Below, in pieces: positions 33,640 to 45,007 of a stretch of 64,000 nt of DNA (the first letter of the stretch is position 1; every line of letters begins with the position of its first letter). The DNA is from Suillus spraguei (taxonomy: Eukaryota; Basidiomycota; Agaricomycetes; Boletales; Suillaceae): NCBI GenBank assembly GCA_016800925.1, contig JABCPU010000043.1:212926-276925 (forward strand). The letters are read 5' to 3'. A model generated the notes under the pieces. That model had not been told where the DNA came from. It ran no database searches and saw only the letters and a program-made list of their open reading frames with translations. The position numbers and the translations under genes are program-made.

Positions 33640-35050
33640 ATGTCTTTCCCCACTGCCTACATCACCCCCGTCACTATTGCCAACAATGACTCCGACTCTG
33701 ATGCAGAAAACTACGGAACCCTTGCCACTGAAATCGACAACACTTCCTATATTGAAGCCGCCCTTCTATGTGAAGGACATGCTCTCGAGATTGAGAGAAT
33801 CCTCACCGAAAGGGGTGCCTTCCCCGCTTTACTCCTTGTCAACATCATCCATACCGCCGCCCTCATCGAAACTACCATCAATGAGACCGCAGAAATCACA
33901 TATCACCAGCATATCTTACATCTACAAAAATGCATTCGTTCTTACGCTATGCTGTGGCGCTATTCACATCGTGGCCAAACGTCGAGCAGGTGTTGCTCGA
34001 CCTCCCACTCCGCAAAGAGATACGGATTCACTTCCAGTCCCTCCACCCTCTTCTTCGCGCATTTATTCTAACATTGATGCCTTTGCTGGCCTATACATTG
34101 CAGTTCAAGAAATTGGACAACTCACCAACGCGGTCATCAAAACTATCCAGCAATCGGTCGTTGAAAGAAGAACAGCCAGAAATTTAGTTGAAGAAGCCAT
34201 CACCGATCTACGACAAACACAAATAGACCTCACTTCCCCATGAACCCCATCTCCCATTGAGAAACCAACTTCATCGCCCTCTGCCACAGTCACTTACGAT
34301 CATCCCACATGGTTATATGAACCTTGCACAGAAAAACAGTGTGAGGCCGCGAAAATATTAGGAGTCCCTGTCGCTGAGCTGGTGACACTTGGCCCCTGAC
34401 TTCGTGACCTCCATATTCACCCTCCAATGTCCATCCTGTTGTCATTCGGTCCAAAGGACCCTGTCTCACCAGTCTTAGTAAAAGACTTCGGCATAATGTC
34501 CCCTTCCTCTGCTGACGAACTCCTTGTGGTTGCTGGGCGAGCTACTACCCCTAATCTCCCAACGTCGGCATACACCCTTACCACTAAACAGCAGATGCAG
34601 CTCAGGCGTGACAATGCTTTTGCCCTAAGTTGTATGGCGCGACGAAAAGGAAAGAAGCGCACCAGATCCACTAGTCCCAAGCCCATCATCTCACCATCGC
34701 CATTACGCAAGTCCACCTCTAATCCTGATGAAAACATGAAATGCTGCGTCTGTGGACTACTTGGGCATCGTCAGAAGAACTGCATGGAATATCAGTGTAG
34801 GGTTTGCAGATATTGGTCGCCTACCCACCTATCTATCTATTGTCCTCAACGAGTCGGGACTCCCCCCTTCACGTTAACCTGGAAGGATGACGGGTTCTAC
34901 AACGCACTTCGTTCTTGGGAACGACAGCTTGACGATGAACGAACTCGAGCAGCAGAAAGGCGGGATTCTAAACGACGTGCTGGTGCTGAAGAAGCCGCAT
35001 ACATGAGGAGACAAGTAAAGTTGGTGACTTTACATGTAAAACGGGGGTAA
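33640..35050 (+). pseudogene. Accessory third ORF with double zinc knuckle (gypsy#2)
   Basis: Starts MSFPTAYITPV at 33640 and matches the accessory ORF of gypsy#1. A deletion of roughly 35 bp near 33950 and another change near 34230 break the frame. The C-terminal part is open from 34427 to 35050 and reads through the point where gypsy#1 has TGA (here CGA). It keeps the basic patch and the clusters CCVCGLLGHRQKNC and CRVCRYWSPTHLSIYC. It ends at TAA 35050, directly against the 3' LTR start at 35051. Between the two copies the whole original ORF can be inferred, about 490 residues. Function unknown; nucleic-acid binding inferred. Confidence 0.7.
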
Positions 35051-35167
35051 TGTTACAATTGTACGTACCCCTATTCATTTCTGTCTCATCTCTCTCTTGT
35101 ATATTACATAACATGACTCTGACTCATATGCTCAATGCATCTGTACTTTAGTTGCCTTCCTTCTTTG
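35051..35167 (+). repeat. gypsy#2 3' LTR remnant (117 bp)
   Basis: Starts TGTTACAATTGTACGTACCCC and follows the U3 of the 476-bp LTR type up to CCTTCCTTCTTTG, then switches to unrelated sequence. It does not match the U3 of its own 5' LTR. Confidence 0.82.
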
Positions 35168-35295
35168 TGGAACGTCTTATGAGCTTAGACAGATGCATTT
35201 GGACAAGAAACAAGAGAGATAAATGTTTGGTTGTGACAAAGGCTTTTGTCACTTCCATTGTCACCTGCCGTCCACTGCCGCAGCGGAGTTTTAAC

Positions 35296-36230
35296 TCAAT
35301 GTGTTAGTGGCAATGCGTCTACTTGCTGCACAGATGGTGCGCACTTGAGTCGGTGGGTAGCAGAAAGGTCTTCAAGATCCCACCAAAGAAGCTTGCATTC
35401 AGGCTGCCATTTGTGATACCTTGACTGGTGTTCATGCGTCGTTTTGAACCATATATTCGCAATCCTGTATTTGTCTGAACCAATAGAGTCAACAACTGAA
35501 ATCCACTCAGGAACTGACCCTCTGATCCCTTCAATATTTCTGTATTCAGTATCAAGGGGGCCATCAGCCAAAACAAAGGATGGAGGAATAGGATCACCAG
35601 CTGCCGAAACACATTCAATTATCGTGACCAGCTCTGAATTATCACTGTGGATATGATAGCGTTCTCGGTTGTGTTTTGAGAAGATAAATTTTGAATTGTC
35701 TCCCTTTTGGCCACCTCCCATCTGACACCCCTTCTCGTCAACATTCCAGTTGTGTTCTGGTAGAATTCCCTCATGCTTCTCGTCCATGATCTTGCGCATA
35801 TCAAAATACTCCGTGATTGTTGCCTTATTGAAATTTTGCATGCGTTTCGGATCCAGGCCTTGGGGTTTCGCAATGATGATTTCTGCATGATGAGAAAGGA
35901 GGCGGTGGACCCAATTCCAGCCAGGGTAAACTTTCACCATCTCCAGTATTTGAGCGTGGAATTTTCAAGGATGTAAAGGGGTTGCTGAATTTGAGTTATG
36001 GTGGCACCAGTCCACCAGTACTCTTTCTTTGGATTCGTTGAGGAATGAGTGTTGAGTATGGCGTTTGCCTGCTGCACGATCTCGCATGGTCTGTGGGGGT
36101 ACCTGAAAGAAAATTGAGTTGCAACAAAATTGTTGAGGGAGTGCTTACATTATGAGCTATGGCAGCACTGCGAAAACTGGCACCAGCAGGCATGTTGCCA
36201 TTAGGGATTGGCACGGGTAAACCTGCGGGT
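35296..36230 (-). pseudogene. pogo-like (Tc1/mariner superfamily) transposase fragment
   Basis: The minus-strand N-terminus (36220-36160) reads GASFRSAAIAHNV, the pipsqueak-type helix-turn-helix of pogo elements. After an intron of about 50 nt it resumes at about 36112 with VPPQTMRDRAAGKRH and LVDWCHH. A TGA at 35965-35967 interrupts an otherwise continuous frame (probably CGA before). The frame then continues into the DDE domain with HNWNVDEKGCQMGG (about 35715), holding the first catalytic Asp. Similarity fades after about 35420, so the remaining catalytic residues are not recognised and the C-terminus is missing or scrambled. Confidence 0.78.
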
Positions 36231-36594
36231 GTCGAAGGTCAGACCCATACCCATACCCGCCAGTTACCCATACTGGTACACCCAAGGGTACTGACAGGTA
36301 CAGGTCTCACGACAGGTACTGATGGGTAGCAGCAGGTATGCACCGGGTATGCAGGTACTTGATGGGTATGACATTAGAATACGCTGTAGATACATAGGTC
36401 AAGTTAATGAAATATCATCCCAACCATCCTCAAGATCAGCCTCTTCTCCCTCAAGGTACAAGCCCTTTGCCAGTACTTAACGCATATGCCCAGCGCACGT
36501 CAGCAAATGCTGATGTGGCTTGAACATATGCGAACGACACCTGAAGGCGCCAGAATGAGGAGTGGAGGTACAGGCAAGAGCAGACCCAAGCAGA

Positions 36595-36930
36595 TAAGCT
36601 CAGGCAAGTGAAAACAAGTGCAGGCAAGCACATGAATACAGAGGAGTCCAGACGAGGCTATGTGAGTCTAAATGAGTGTATGCAAGCACAGACAAGTCCA
36701 GACGAATACAGACGAGTCCATGCAAGTCCAAATGAGCATAGGCAAGCACAGACAAATGCATGCAAGTCCAGGCAGGTCCAAACGAGTGCAGGCAAGCACA
36801 AACGAATGCAGGCAAGTCCAGGCAAGTCCACAGGCAAGCACAGACAAATGCAGGCAAATCCAAACGAGCACAAGGAAGCATAAATGAATGCAGGTGAGTT
36901 CAGACAAGTCCAGAAGAGTACAGGAATGTT
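36595..36930. repeat. Degenerate 10-11-bp minisatellite
   Basis: Repeats of GCAAGTCCAGAC, GCAAGCACAGAC, GCAGGCAAGTCC and ACGAGTCCA follow each other for about 330 bp. Long frames on both strands here are by-products of this composition. Confidence 0.75.
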
Positions 36931-37118
36931 CTGAGAAGTGGAAGCCTTGGAAGTAGAGCATGGTGGTCTAGCTTTCCATACTAGCAGTAAGTGTAGTTTG
37001 ATGCGCACTCAGCGTGTCGAGCGGACTGCGAAATCGGCCAGTGTGACTACACCGTGACTTTCCGTTACAATTATGTGACTGCACGAAATGTGGTGTGCAC
37101 GAGCAAGTGGTAACCAAT

Positions 37119-37149
37119 AGTATATGCCGCTTTTACTTAGTTTTGTCAG
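37119..37149 (+). repeat. 31-bp inverted repeat, left arm
   Basis: Starts AGTATATGCCGC and ends TTTTGTCAG. It is the exact reverse complement of 42003-42033, 4.9 kb away. Possibly the TIR of a DNA transposon; no target duplication is visible. Confidence 0.7.
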
Positions 37150-37561
37150 TTCAAAGTGGCCAGCCCTAAAACACGTGGGACAATTCAAACGACACCGGCT
37201 TTAGACGTAGTTTGATCATCTGATTCCAGTCCCGCACTCAGTTTGATACCAAAAAAAATTCCCTGGGCCAAAATTAAAATTGTCGAGTTTGCTGGTCTGC
37301 GACTGTAGGAACCTGCAATTCTCAAACTCCGTGCTTCGCCTGCCAAATCTTGACTATTCCCACCTCTCCAAAGACGTAACAGGGGACTGGTCACTCCGCC
37401 CAAAACACGTCGCACACCGCACAAGCACACGACCCCCCTCACATACTGCGCTGGCCCAGCAAAGCCCTTCCCACACACTCACGCACCCCTTCTCAAAACG
37501 GTAGTCTTAGATAATCCAACCTTCTCTCTACCACTTGTTTGTCATCGTTCGCATCATTACC

Positions 37562-38140
37562 ATGGGAGTAAGAAGGACGGCGGAATCACCACCGGAGATC
37601 ACCTGGACCAATGACTTGATTTGGAAGTTGTTTGCTGAGATAGAATTGCCAGAGAACGGAGTTGTATTGTTGGGCAAACGGAAGAAGCGCGAGGTATGCT
37701 GACAACTATGCTATGTATCACAGATAACTCAAAATTAGCAGAATACCTTGGATGATAGCAAGGTTGCTTTAATATTCCCGCAGTTCCTTAACCTAAAGCG
37801 CACTATTACTGGGGACCGCGTCAAGCGCAAGCACGAGCAGTAAGTGTCCGAGTCCCCTATAATATATTTTTATTATAAGTTCATACCATGCTCGTAGCTT
37901 GACTAAGAAATACAAGGAACTAGCTACAAGTCTTCGTACTACTGGTGAAGGTGTCAATGGTGATACTGATGGTAACGAGTCCGACAATGAATATTTCGAC
38001 TTGTTCCTGCGCGTGGGCCTGATGACACAACTACTTTGAGAGCCAGATCTATTGAGAAGGGGTGCGTGTGCGACGGGGGCCGTGTACGTGTGCGCCCAAC
38101 TTTGAGCGTCCTTAATATCAAAGATTCATCCTTTCTCTGA
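37562..38140 (+). pseudogene. Myb/SANT-like small DNA-binding protein, frameshifted
   Basis: Three exons: ATG 37562 to about 37692 (ITWTNDLIWKLFAEIE), then from AATACC about 37741 to about 37840 (ALIFPQFLNLKRTITGDRVKRK), then from about 37898 (LTKKYKELATSLRTTGEGV). Introns are GTATGC...AGCAG and GTAAGT...CGTAG. This matches the short Myb/SANT-like proteins common in Agaricomycetes, where a Trp-rich helix bundle is followed by TGxGV. After about 38005 the expected continuation (VPARGPDDTTTLRARS) is in the next frame, so one base has been lost or gained and the protein ends early at TGA near 38039. Such genes are often transposon-linked. Confidence 0.55.
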
Positions 38141-38180
38141 TGCTGACGCACGAATTAATTGTCAGGTCAAATTAAATTAA

Positions 38181-38224
38181 GTCAGTCAGTGCTGATCGAC
38201 TATTTTTAGTCAACGCTGACTGAC
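38181..38224. repeat. Hairpin-forming inverted repeat
   Basis: GTCAGTCAG at 38181 pairs with CTGACTGAC at 38216, and a weaker stem continues inward around an AT-rich loop. It lies between the Myb-like relic and the protease gene. Role unknown. Confidence 0.5.
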
Positions 38225-38448
38225 AACTGACAACACTGAGATTTAGAAATAACATGCCAGGATTAAAAGCAAACTATCTCTTGCCACATTTTATCAGGAA
38301 GTCGAATCCTTGTACTCGCGATGACTCGCATCGTAACTATCTCGTCATCACTTTTTCGAGAGGGACTGACGTGGCTAAGGTGCTCAATATTGCCATCGCG
38401 TTCGCTATTACGTATATAATCGAGTATGATATGACTTTCCAGTAAGTC

Positions 38449-39906
38449 ATGTTCTCCGTTGCATCCTTGTTGGCGCTCCTGGCTTTCTCAATCACGGGAT
38501 CCCCCGTTGAAGTTCGCAATTCCTCCATGGCCCTCCCCATGACCAGGAGGCCAATATTCACCAATGTTACTGACATGGTGCGGCATGATGAAGCTCGCGT
38601 GGCGGCCTTTAGGGAATACAGTACGCATGGCCGACGTACTGATTTCCCTTTATTAAACATGAGGTTTGGCTACTACATATCAGCTAGCATTGGCTCTCCC
38701 CCCAAAACCTGTAAGTTCAATACTGAGAAAACATGCGGCTGCTGATGTATTATTGAAGATCACTTGATTGTTGACAGCTCTAGCTCGATCACATGGGTTG
38801 GCGCCAGCACTACGTACGTGAGCAGCTCTGGCGTCGACACTAAACAGCCTGTGGCGGTCGATTATACATTTGGCTCCTTCCAAGGTATGACATACAACAA
38901 TATCATAAATTGAAAATAATACCTACGATTAGTATCTATAGGAACTATATTCAATGATAGATTCTCTCTCGGTGCTCGTTTCACCATCCCCACGATGCCA
39001 ATCGGTGTTGCCTCCACTTCGCGGGGCATCGGTTTTGACGGTGTCTTTGGCATCGGGCCTACAGAGTCAAGCCGCGGCGCCCTAAAAGATTCACCAGAAG
39101 AAACGATCCCGTCTGTCACTGACTACCTGTTTAGGCAAAACACCATTACTGCACCCATTGTCGGTTTGTTTTTCCAGCCCGCCGTTGCAAATGTCAACAA
39201 CCATGGAGAAATTACCATTGGTGGAGTCAACCGTGACAGGTACAAAGGTGAAATTGAATTCACGTAAGGCACCTTAGCTTCTGGATCAATCCAGACTTAT
39301 AGTAATTGTTTTGTTCCAGTGATATCACCACCACCCCCCTCTCATCGCACTATTGGGGTATCAATGGGAGGATCGCCTACGGCAACACAGACCTCACGCC
39401 CTATACCGCTGGCGTCGTGGATTGTGGTTGCACTTTTCTTTACATTGCCTCCGGTGTGTATTCAGAGTGCAGCGAGTAATAATGGTCTCATCAGCGTTCG
39501 ATAGATGCCTATGAGAACTACCAGGCTGCAACCGGCGCTGTGAAGGCGGCGAATAGTCTTCTCCAGATTTCCATTCACCAGTACCGTCACCTAAGTCCCT
39601 TGAAATTCTATATTGGCTCGGTACGTTAATTATGTCAGCCCTCACACCCCTTGTTCACCATTTGCTCAGAAAATCTGCAGTCTCAGCCGCAATGCGCAAA
39701 TCTGGCCTCGTTCTCTCAACTCCGTCATTAATGCCAATGTCGATGATATATTTCTCGTCGTCAGAAGCCTTCCCACACCCAGTGGCACAGGGCTCGACTT
39801 TGTTATTGGCTACGTATTCCTCCAGCGCTTCTACACTGTGTTCGATGCCGAAAGGTCCCGGGTCGGTTTTGCTCAAACCATGTTCACTGATGCCTTCGTC
39901 AACTAA
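38449..39906 (+). CDS. Secreted A1-family aspartic protease, polyporopepsin-like
   Basis: ATG 38449 opens with a signal peptide (MFSVASLLALLAFS) and a propeptide. Seven exons join in frame through introns at about 38711-38753, 38885-38941, 39263-39319, 39454-39505 and 39619-39669, and the product of about 400 residues ends DAFVN at TAA 39906, as in other polyporopepsins. First catalytic block: IVDSSSSITWVGA (usually VDTGSS-TWVGA); second: VVDCGCTFLYIAS (usually VDTGTT). Both Asp residues are kept, but the invariant Gly after the first is Ser and the flanking Thr residues are Cys or Ser, so activity may be altered or lost. Exon number is by eye and could be one fewer. Otherwise no stop or frameshift; it is the best candidate for a host gene here. 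Confidence 0.8.
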
Positions 39907-42002
39907 TATGGAATTGCCAAAGTATACGAAGTTTTGTTTTTAAGACGTAAAGCAGTATACGTATTTGAAGGTTATACGGACACTTCTCAAATAGGCTACG
40001 GAGATTACTTGAGTTTCTGTATACTACGATTAGAATATAGGAGCGCGGCTGGTCTTGTTGAAGCGAATTCCGTGCGAGTTTGCGTCTAGTACCATAGATA
40101 TTTCTTTTGTGAATCAATACGTGGTATATTTATCATGGTCGTCTATCCTGTCCTGCATCCGAGTCTGAGTGCATGGTACGTTGCAGATGTCAAAGAGTTG
40201 TTGAAACGAAGGATAGAGGTCAAGAGATTAGTGTCAACATCACCTATTACTCCCACCTTTCCAATATAGTAAAACGGTACATAAGACGTCTGCTCACCCT
40301 TATATAAGCCAAAAAGCATTGTTTGTGAGGACCAGCGGTCCAGACCAGCAAATCAAGGTCACTTAGAACATCAAGTATTGTTAGCCTCACCAGTTCCTGT
40401 AGCTATGATGCATCAAGTATGCTAAGTACCAGACCTATAGTCCATAGTGATCCTCCCTCATATTTTGGTCATGTGATGACCGCAATTTTGGCCTCCAAAA
40501 GCGGAAATTCACAAAATAGATTCTATTTTGATCACCTCCTCGTATTTAGGCCTCTCCACATTATTCCCACACTCCGCATTTTCAGGAATTACCCCACAAC
40601 ACCAAAAACATCGTCCATTTTGGGAATCTCCTCAATATCAATTATTCCCACAGCCTCCCCACGTCACTGCAGCTTCACCACCACACCACAATAGGTCCCT
40701 GTTCTTATATAAGTAGTAATTTAGTATATATATGTATAATATAATATAATAGACCGCTTTTTTGTGTATTTGTGTGACAGCTCCCCCTCCAGGACCCTTT
40801 CAAGATAGGGTAGGGTACAAAACACTTTCGCATTTTTGCCCTTTTGATAGAGAAGTATATGGTACAGGCCATTTATAACATGTTTAGGTATATATTTAAA
40901 GAGATTCTCATCTTTATTTGACTTCCTGAAGCGTCCTACATCAATAGATATGGTATATATGCAGGAAATCACAAAATATATTCTCATTTTATTATTTACA
41001 GGTGGATATACTTATGAAAATGGTTCCCAGCATCCATCTAAAAATAGGAACAATGTCTCAGGGACCCAAGACCATAGGATAGCTCCATGTTGCACAATGT
41101 ATCCCCCCTCTCCTGGGGGTTTAGTGCCTGTGAATTTTTTTCCTGCAGGACCGGATCTCAATGAGGGTGAGGGGTCTATTCCCATGTATATTTATAATAT
41201 ATCTATCACATAGCCAGCCCAGTACACATGCAGGATCCTTCTACAGGAACAAAAGAATAAAAATTCGCATTTTTGATGTTTTCAGTATCTTACCCTTGTC
41301 TACATGGCCAACGCAGCTCGTATATCATTAGTGGTACAGTTATGTATATATCCTGAGCTAAATATCAGCTTAAAGTGGGCCGGAATGTTGAGGTAGTGTA
41401 TATACTTGCAGTTCCTACTGATAAGGGAGCCATACAATCAAAACAGCGATTTTTAATAATCTGAAACCTGGAGTGCATTTTAAATATATTCAGTATCATA
41501 TATGTAAATTTATAGAACAATCTCACAAGAACTGATTGCTGATGAAGTGAAATAGATAAGAAATTGAGTGTGGGAAACTTCAAAGACCCAAAATATCGAA
41601 AATGGCCAGTTGAGCAGTGGTAGGACTTGAATGCTGGGTCAACTCATATTTACACTACATCCCTTCCAGCCACCATCTATCCTCAGGGCAATGGATAGCA
41701 TGGGTTCCTTTGGTAGTTTATTATTGATCTTACATATTTTTAATGATATCTTCAACTTGTATCATGTATAAATGTAACTTGGTGTGAAAAAATGTCAATT
41801 GTCACTTTTCACACACATGTCATTTTGCCTGTCATGCATTCAATTTCTGATAGATCTTTCTAAGCTTTTTAGGCTATTATTATAGACATATATAAAAGGT
41901 ATCCTAAGTCTCTGATCACTTATCACAGGCCTTGTTATCATATAGAATTCTTATCAGCAGAAATTCCCCCTTGGCATCAGATTTCACATTTCCAACCTAT
42001 AT
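39907..42002. other. AT-rich intergenic region
   Basis: No convincing gene. It holds poly-AT tracts (about 40715-40760), a C-rich patch at 41099-41120 and a TATATAAAAGG word near 41890. The sequence differs from the GC-richer transposons around it and may be original host sequence. Confidence 0.5.
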
Positions 42003-42033
42003 CTGACAAAACTAAGTAAAAGCGGCATATACT
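42003..42033 (-). repeat. 31-bp inverted repeat, right arm
   Basis: Exact reverse complement of 37119-37149. A related word CTAAGTAAAAGC-GTGTATAC recurs at about 42084-42104, next to the inverted family-X LTR. Confidence 0.7.
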
Positions 42034-42106
42034 GTGCTCAGCCGCTATCCAAAGGAAGGATGTGAGAATGACTTTTATTCACCTAAGTAAAAGCAGTGTA
42101 TACCAC

Positions 42107-42690
42107 TGTAGCGAACATATTGGCGCTGGGCTTAAAACCCTATCTTTTGACACTCATCTCACGTCTATAGGAGTTACCACTCGTCCATGGCCGTCTTACC
42201 CCTTTAGCATTACCGGTGGCATCCCACGCTTACCGCACACCATACCGACTGCCGCACCTCATTCCCTGTACCGATGTCCTTCCATGTCCTTGCTGTGTCT
42301 GCATGGCTCCATTTGGTGTGTAGTTTGTTATATGTTCATTATCACTGATTCCACAGCAAGTCTTATTACATGTCGCCTCGTGCTGCAGCTGCCTTGCGCT
42401 ATGTTTACACACAGCGGTTACTGTACTTGAGCGCTACTGATTTCACCTAGAGCATTCCAAGTACATACAATTTAGGATATAAGCACCACGTACCCCACAC
42501 AATACAGTACCTGATTTGTACCCCATTGCACGTACTATAGGTCAGGATTAGTGTCTAGCTCTGGAACCACCCAGTAGTAGACTTAGTCTTTAAAGTTCTT
42601 TACCGCTCATTAATTGATCTCGCTCATTCACCGTTACCGCTGGACTCTTGATTCCCATTTTGACTGAACTTCTCACACACCGCTACATTA
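42107..42690 (+). repeat. Family-X LTR, inverted and truncated
   Basis: Starts TGTAGCGAACATATTGGCGC, the reverse complement of the LTR end seen at 43741-43760, and stays colinear in reverse with 43760 down to about 43180. The remaining third is missing. It faces the next LTR across a spacer of about 130 bp. Confidence 0.75.
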
Positions 42691-42820
42691 CTGCTGTAGC
42701 GAGCAAAGTCACGCTGACCGTCAAACCCCTGTTTTTGACAAGCATCTCATTAGCATCTGCGGTGGCAACCGAAAAATTCCCCTATAGTGAGTATATAGCC
42801 TTTTCGCTCTGCTAAGGCAG

Positions 42821-43760
42821 TGTAAATATACAACCTAACCTGGGCTGTAGATAAACTACCTCCTAAGTTAGTATGTGAGTCTTGCGCTCTGTCTAGTCTG
42901 CTTCACTTGCAAAACAAGAGCGTTCAACCCTAAAGGGGGATGCCTGTTAGTATGGTCAAGTTCAAGTCAAACCAATGTGCAAATGTAGCATCGTAGTCAG
43001 CGGTAAGTTGCTGTGGTCAGCGATGATGCCGCCAGAACTAGTGTCATATGTAGCGGAGCTACCTTGGTCGAAATAATACTTGAAACAGTTACGTCGAGCA
43101 AGTGGTAATATCAGCAGTAGCGGTAAGGTGCGAGCAGTGCAAAGAAACAGTAAGGAAGGCTGCGGTACTTTCAGTGGTAAAGTAGTGGTGTGTGAGAAGT
43201 TCAGTCAAAATAACAATCAAAAGTCCAGCGGTAATGGAGAACGAGCATGATTGATTAACAAGCGATAAGGAACTTTAAAGACTAAGTCTACTACTGGGTA
43301 GATCCAGAGCTAGACAATAATCCTGACCTATAGTACGTGCAATGGGGTAAAATCAGGTACTGTATCATGCGGGGTATGCAGTGCTTATATCCTAAATTGT
43401 ATGTACTTGGAATGCTCTTAGGTGAGATCAGTAGTGCTCAAGTATAGTAACCACTGTATGTAAACATAGCATGAGGCACTGCGGCATGAGGCAACATGTA
43501 ATAAGGCTTGCCATGGAATCAGTGATAATGAACATAAAACAAACAATGCACCAAATGGAGCTATGCAGATGCGGCAAGGAAATGGAAGGACATCGGTACA
43601 GGGAACGAGGTGCAGCAGTTGGTATGGTGTGCGGTAAGCATGGGATGCCACTGGTAATGCTAAAGGGGTAAGACAGCCATGGACGAGTGGTAACTCCTAT
43701 AGATGTGAGACAAGTGTCAAAAGATAGGGTTTTAAGCCCAGCGCCAATATGTTTGTTACA
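42821..43760 (-). repeat. Family-X LTR (about 940 bp), likely solo
   Basis: Starts TGTAAATATACAACC and ends TTTGTTACA; full-length match to the LTR at 1967-2941. No gag follows on the expected side and no matching 5-bp duplication flanks it. Confidence 0.75.
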
Positions 43761-44406
43761 GCGGAACCATACTTCTGCCGTGAACCCTTACCAGATCCTC
43801 GCGCTGATGCCCTCATGTCCCATCCAAATCCATCTAGATCTATTGGTGCGTAGTTATTTCGCTTCCACCGTTACTAAATAAATGGCAGGATTTACCTTGC
43901 ATCTCAAGGGGCCGCTACACACTGTGCGCCTCTTAGTTAACCTGTTTATTTCCTTTCTTGCTACTGGACTCACCTAATTATCTCGTATGCGCTCAAATAT
44001 GTTAAAAAGACTCAACCTACATACCGTTACTGTTACTTCCTGTTACATCCCTTCACTTGGACTTAGTATCTGAATGCTCACTAGTCACAATCTATTTGCC
44101 TTTGAACTTTTCTCCATTTGAATCTCGCTCATTGATTTAACTGCCAGTAACTTTACTGCTCGAAGTACCATGCAACTTTCGACTTCGCTACTCATAACCA
44201 GACCGCGGCCAGTAATCTCGCTGGGTCGCTACCTCTCTCACCAACTTTCTCGCTCGTATGGAGTTGCCACTACTGCTACCACACCACAGGTAGAAATACT
44301 ATATTCGTCTCATTCAAGTGACTTTGTTCTTGCCCTCGCTTGCTAACCATTACAGCTATCCTTACTGCATGAGTACTGCTGACACTGCACTAGTACCACC
44401 GCTAAC
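43761..44406. other. Non-coding stretch with family-X-like words
   Basis: Rich in CCGTTACTG/TTACTGC words, the reverse complement of those in family-X LTRs, but without clear LTR ends. No gene is seen. Confidence 0.4.
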
Positions 44407-44882
44407 TGTTACAGTCATACATACCCCTATTCATTTTCTTATCTCCTTTATTTTGTATATTACGTAATGTGACTCTGACTCATATGCTCAACGCATCTGT
44501 ACTATAGTTGCCTTCCTTCTTTGGATACGCACATACGTTCTGACATCTCTTTTTGTCCGTGGGCACATATTGGCTGATTTAAGCACATTGTACTATGCTT
44601 GTATACTTTACTTTAATCTTACTGGGTTTTACCTGGAATGTCCTTCACTTAGGTCTCCAACCTAAGTCGTCTTGAATTGTCTCTAAGTCTAAGCACTCCT
44701 TAGTCTTAGTCTCTATTCTCGTCAAGAACCTCTTAGACTTGTCTTTGAGGCCGAACCCTTGATAGTACTCGGAACACGTTCCTTCTACTTTCACCTTGTC
44801 CTCTTCTGGACATTGTAGAACTTCCCAGCAGACCGTCTGTGTCTTTTCACTGTCGCTGGTGATGCCACCCCAGTTCGTAACA
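44407..44882 (+). repeat. gypsy#3 5' LTR (476 bp)
   Basis: Ends TGTTACAGTCATAC and GTTCGTAACA; same length and U3 type as the gypsy#1 LTRs. Confidence 0.85.
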
Positions 44883-45007
44883 AAATATTGAAGTCTTCTA
44901 ATCGTCGACTACCCAGTCTTTGACCCCGAACCCTGATAAAGCCCTGATGGACAGCAAGACAGCGCGTGTAGGCACCGAGAAAGTATAACTTGCCAGACGA
45001 AACCATC

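Larger units (their letters stand above)
27906..35167 (+). mobile_element. Ty3/gypsy chromodomain LTR retrotransposon, copy #2
   Basis: Same family as gypsy#1, on the plus strand: LTR, gag, protease, RT, RNase H, integrase, chromodomain, accessory ORF, then a 3' LTR cut short after 117 bp at 35167. The 5' LTR (633 bp) has a U3 region unrelated to that of the 3' LTR, so the element is mosaic. Pol has a one-base loss and other frame changes, so it is dead. The left border sits inside the copia RT gene; no target duplication can be tested because the right end is truncated. Confidence 0.88.
36196..37170. mobile_element. Possible hAT-like non-autonomous element
   Basis: Left end TAGGGATTGGCACGGGTA, right end (reverse complement of 37159-37170) TAGGGCTGGCCA; both resemble hAT termini. 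GGGTA/TACCC words crowd the first 160 bp, as in many hAT subterminal regions. No transposase and no clear 8-bp duplication are seen. The left end overlaps the pogo fragment, so chance resemblance is possible. Confidence 0.3.

Noticed and set aside
36230..36370. TACCC/GGGTA words resembling telomeric repeats
   Set aside because: They are irregular, occur in both orientations and do not match the TTAGGG repeat of basidiomycetes.
36600..37008. Overlapping Cys/Leu-rich and Gln/Ser-rich frames on both strands
   Set aside because: They follow from the 10-11-bp minisatellite composition.
38254..38445. 63-residue frame just upstream of the protease
   Set aside because: No recognisable domain. The protease has its own signal peptide start at 38449 and this frame stops before it.
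42062..42430. 122-residue plus-strand frame
   Set aside because: It lies inside the inverted family-X LTR and has no counterpart in the other LTR copies.
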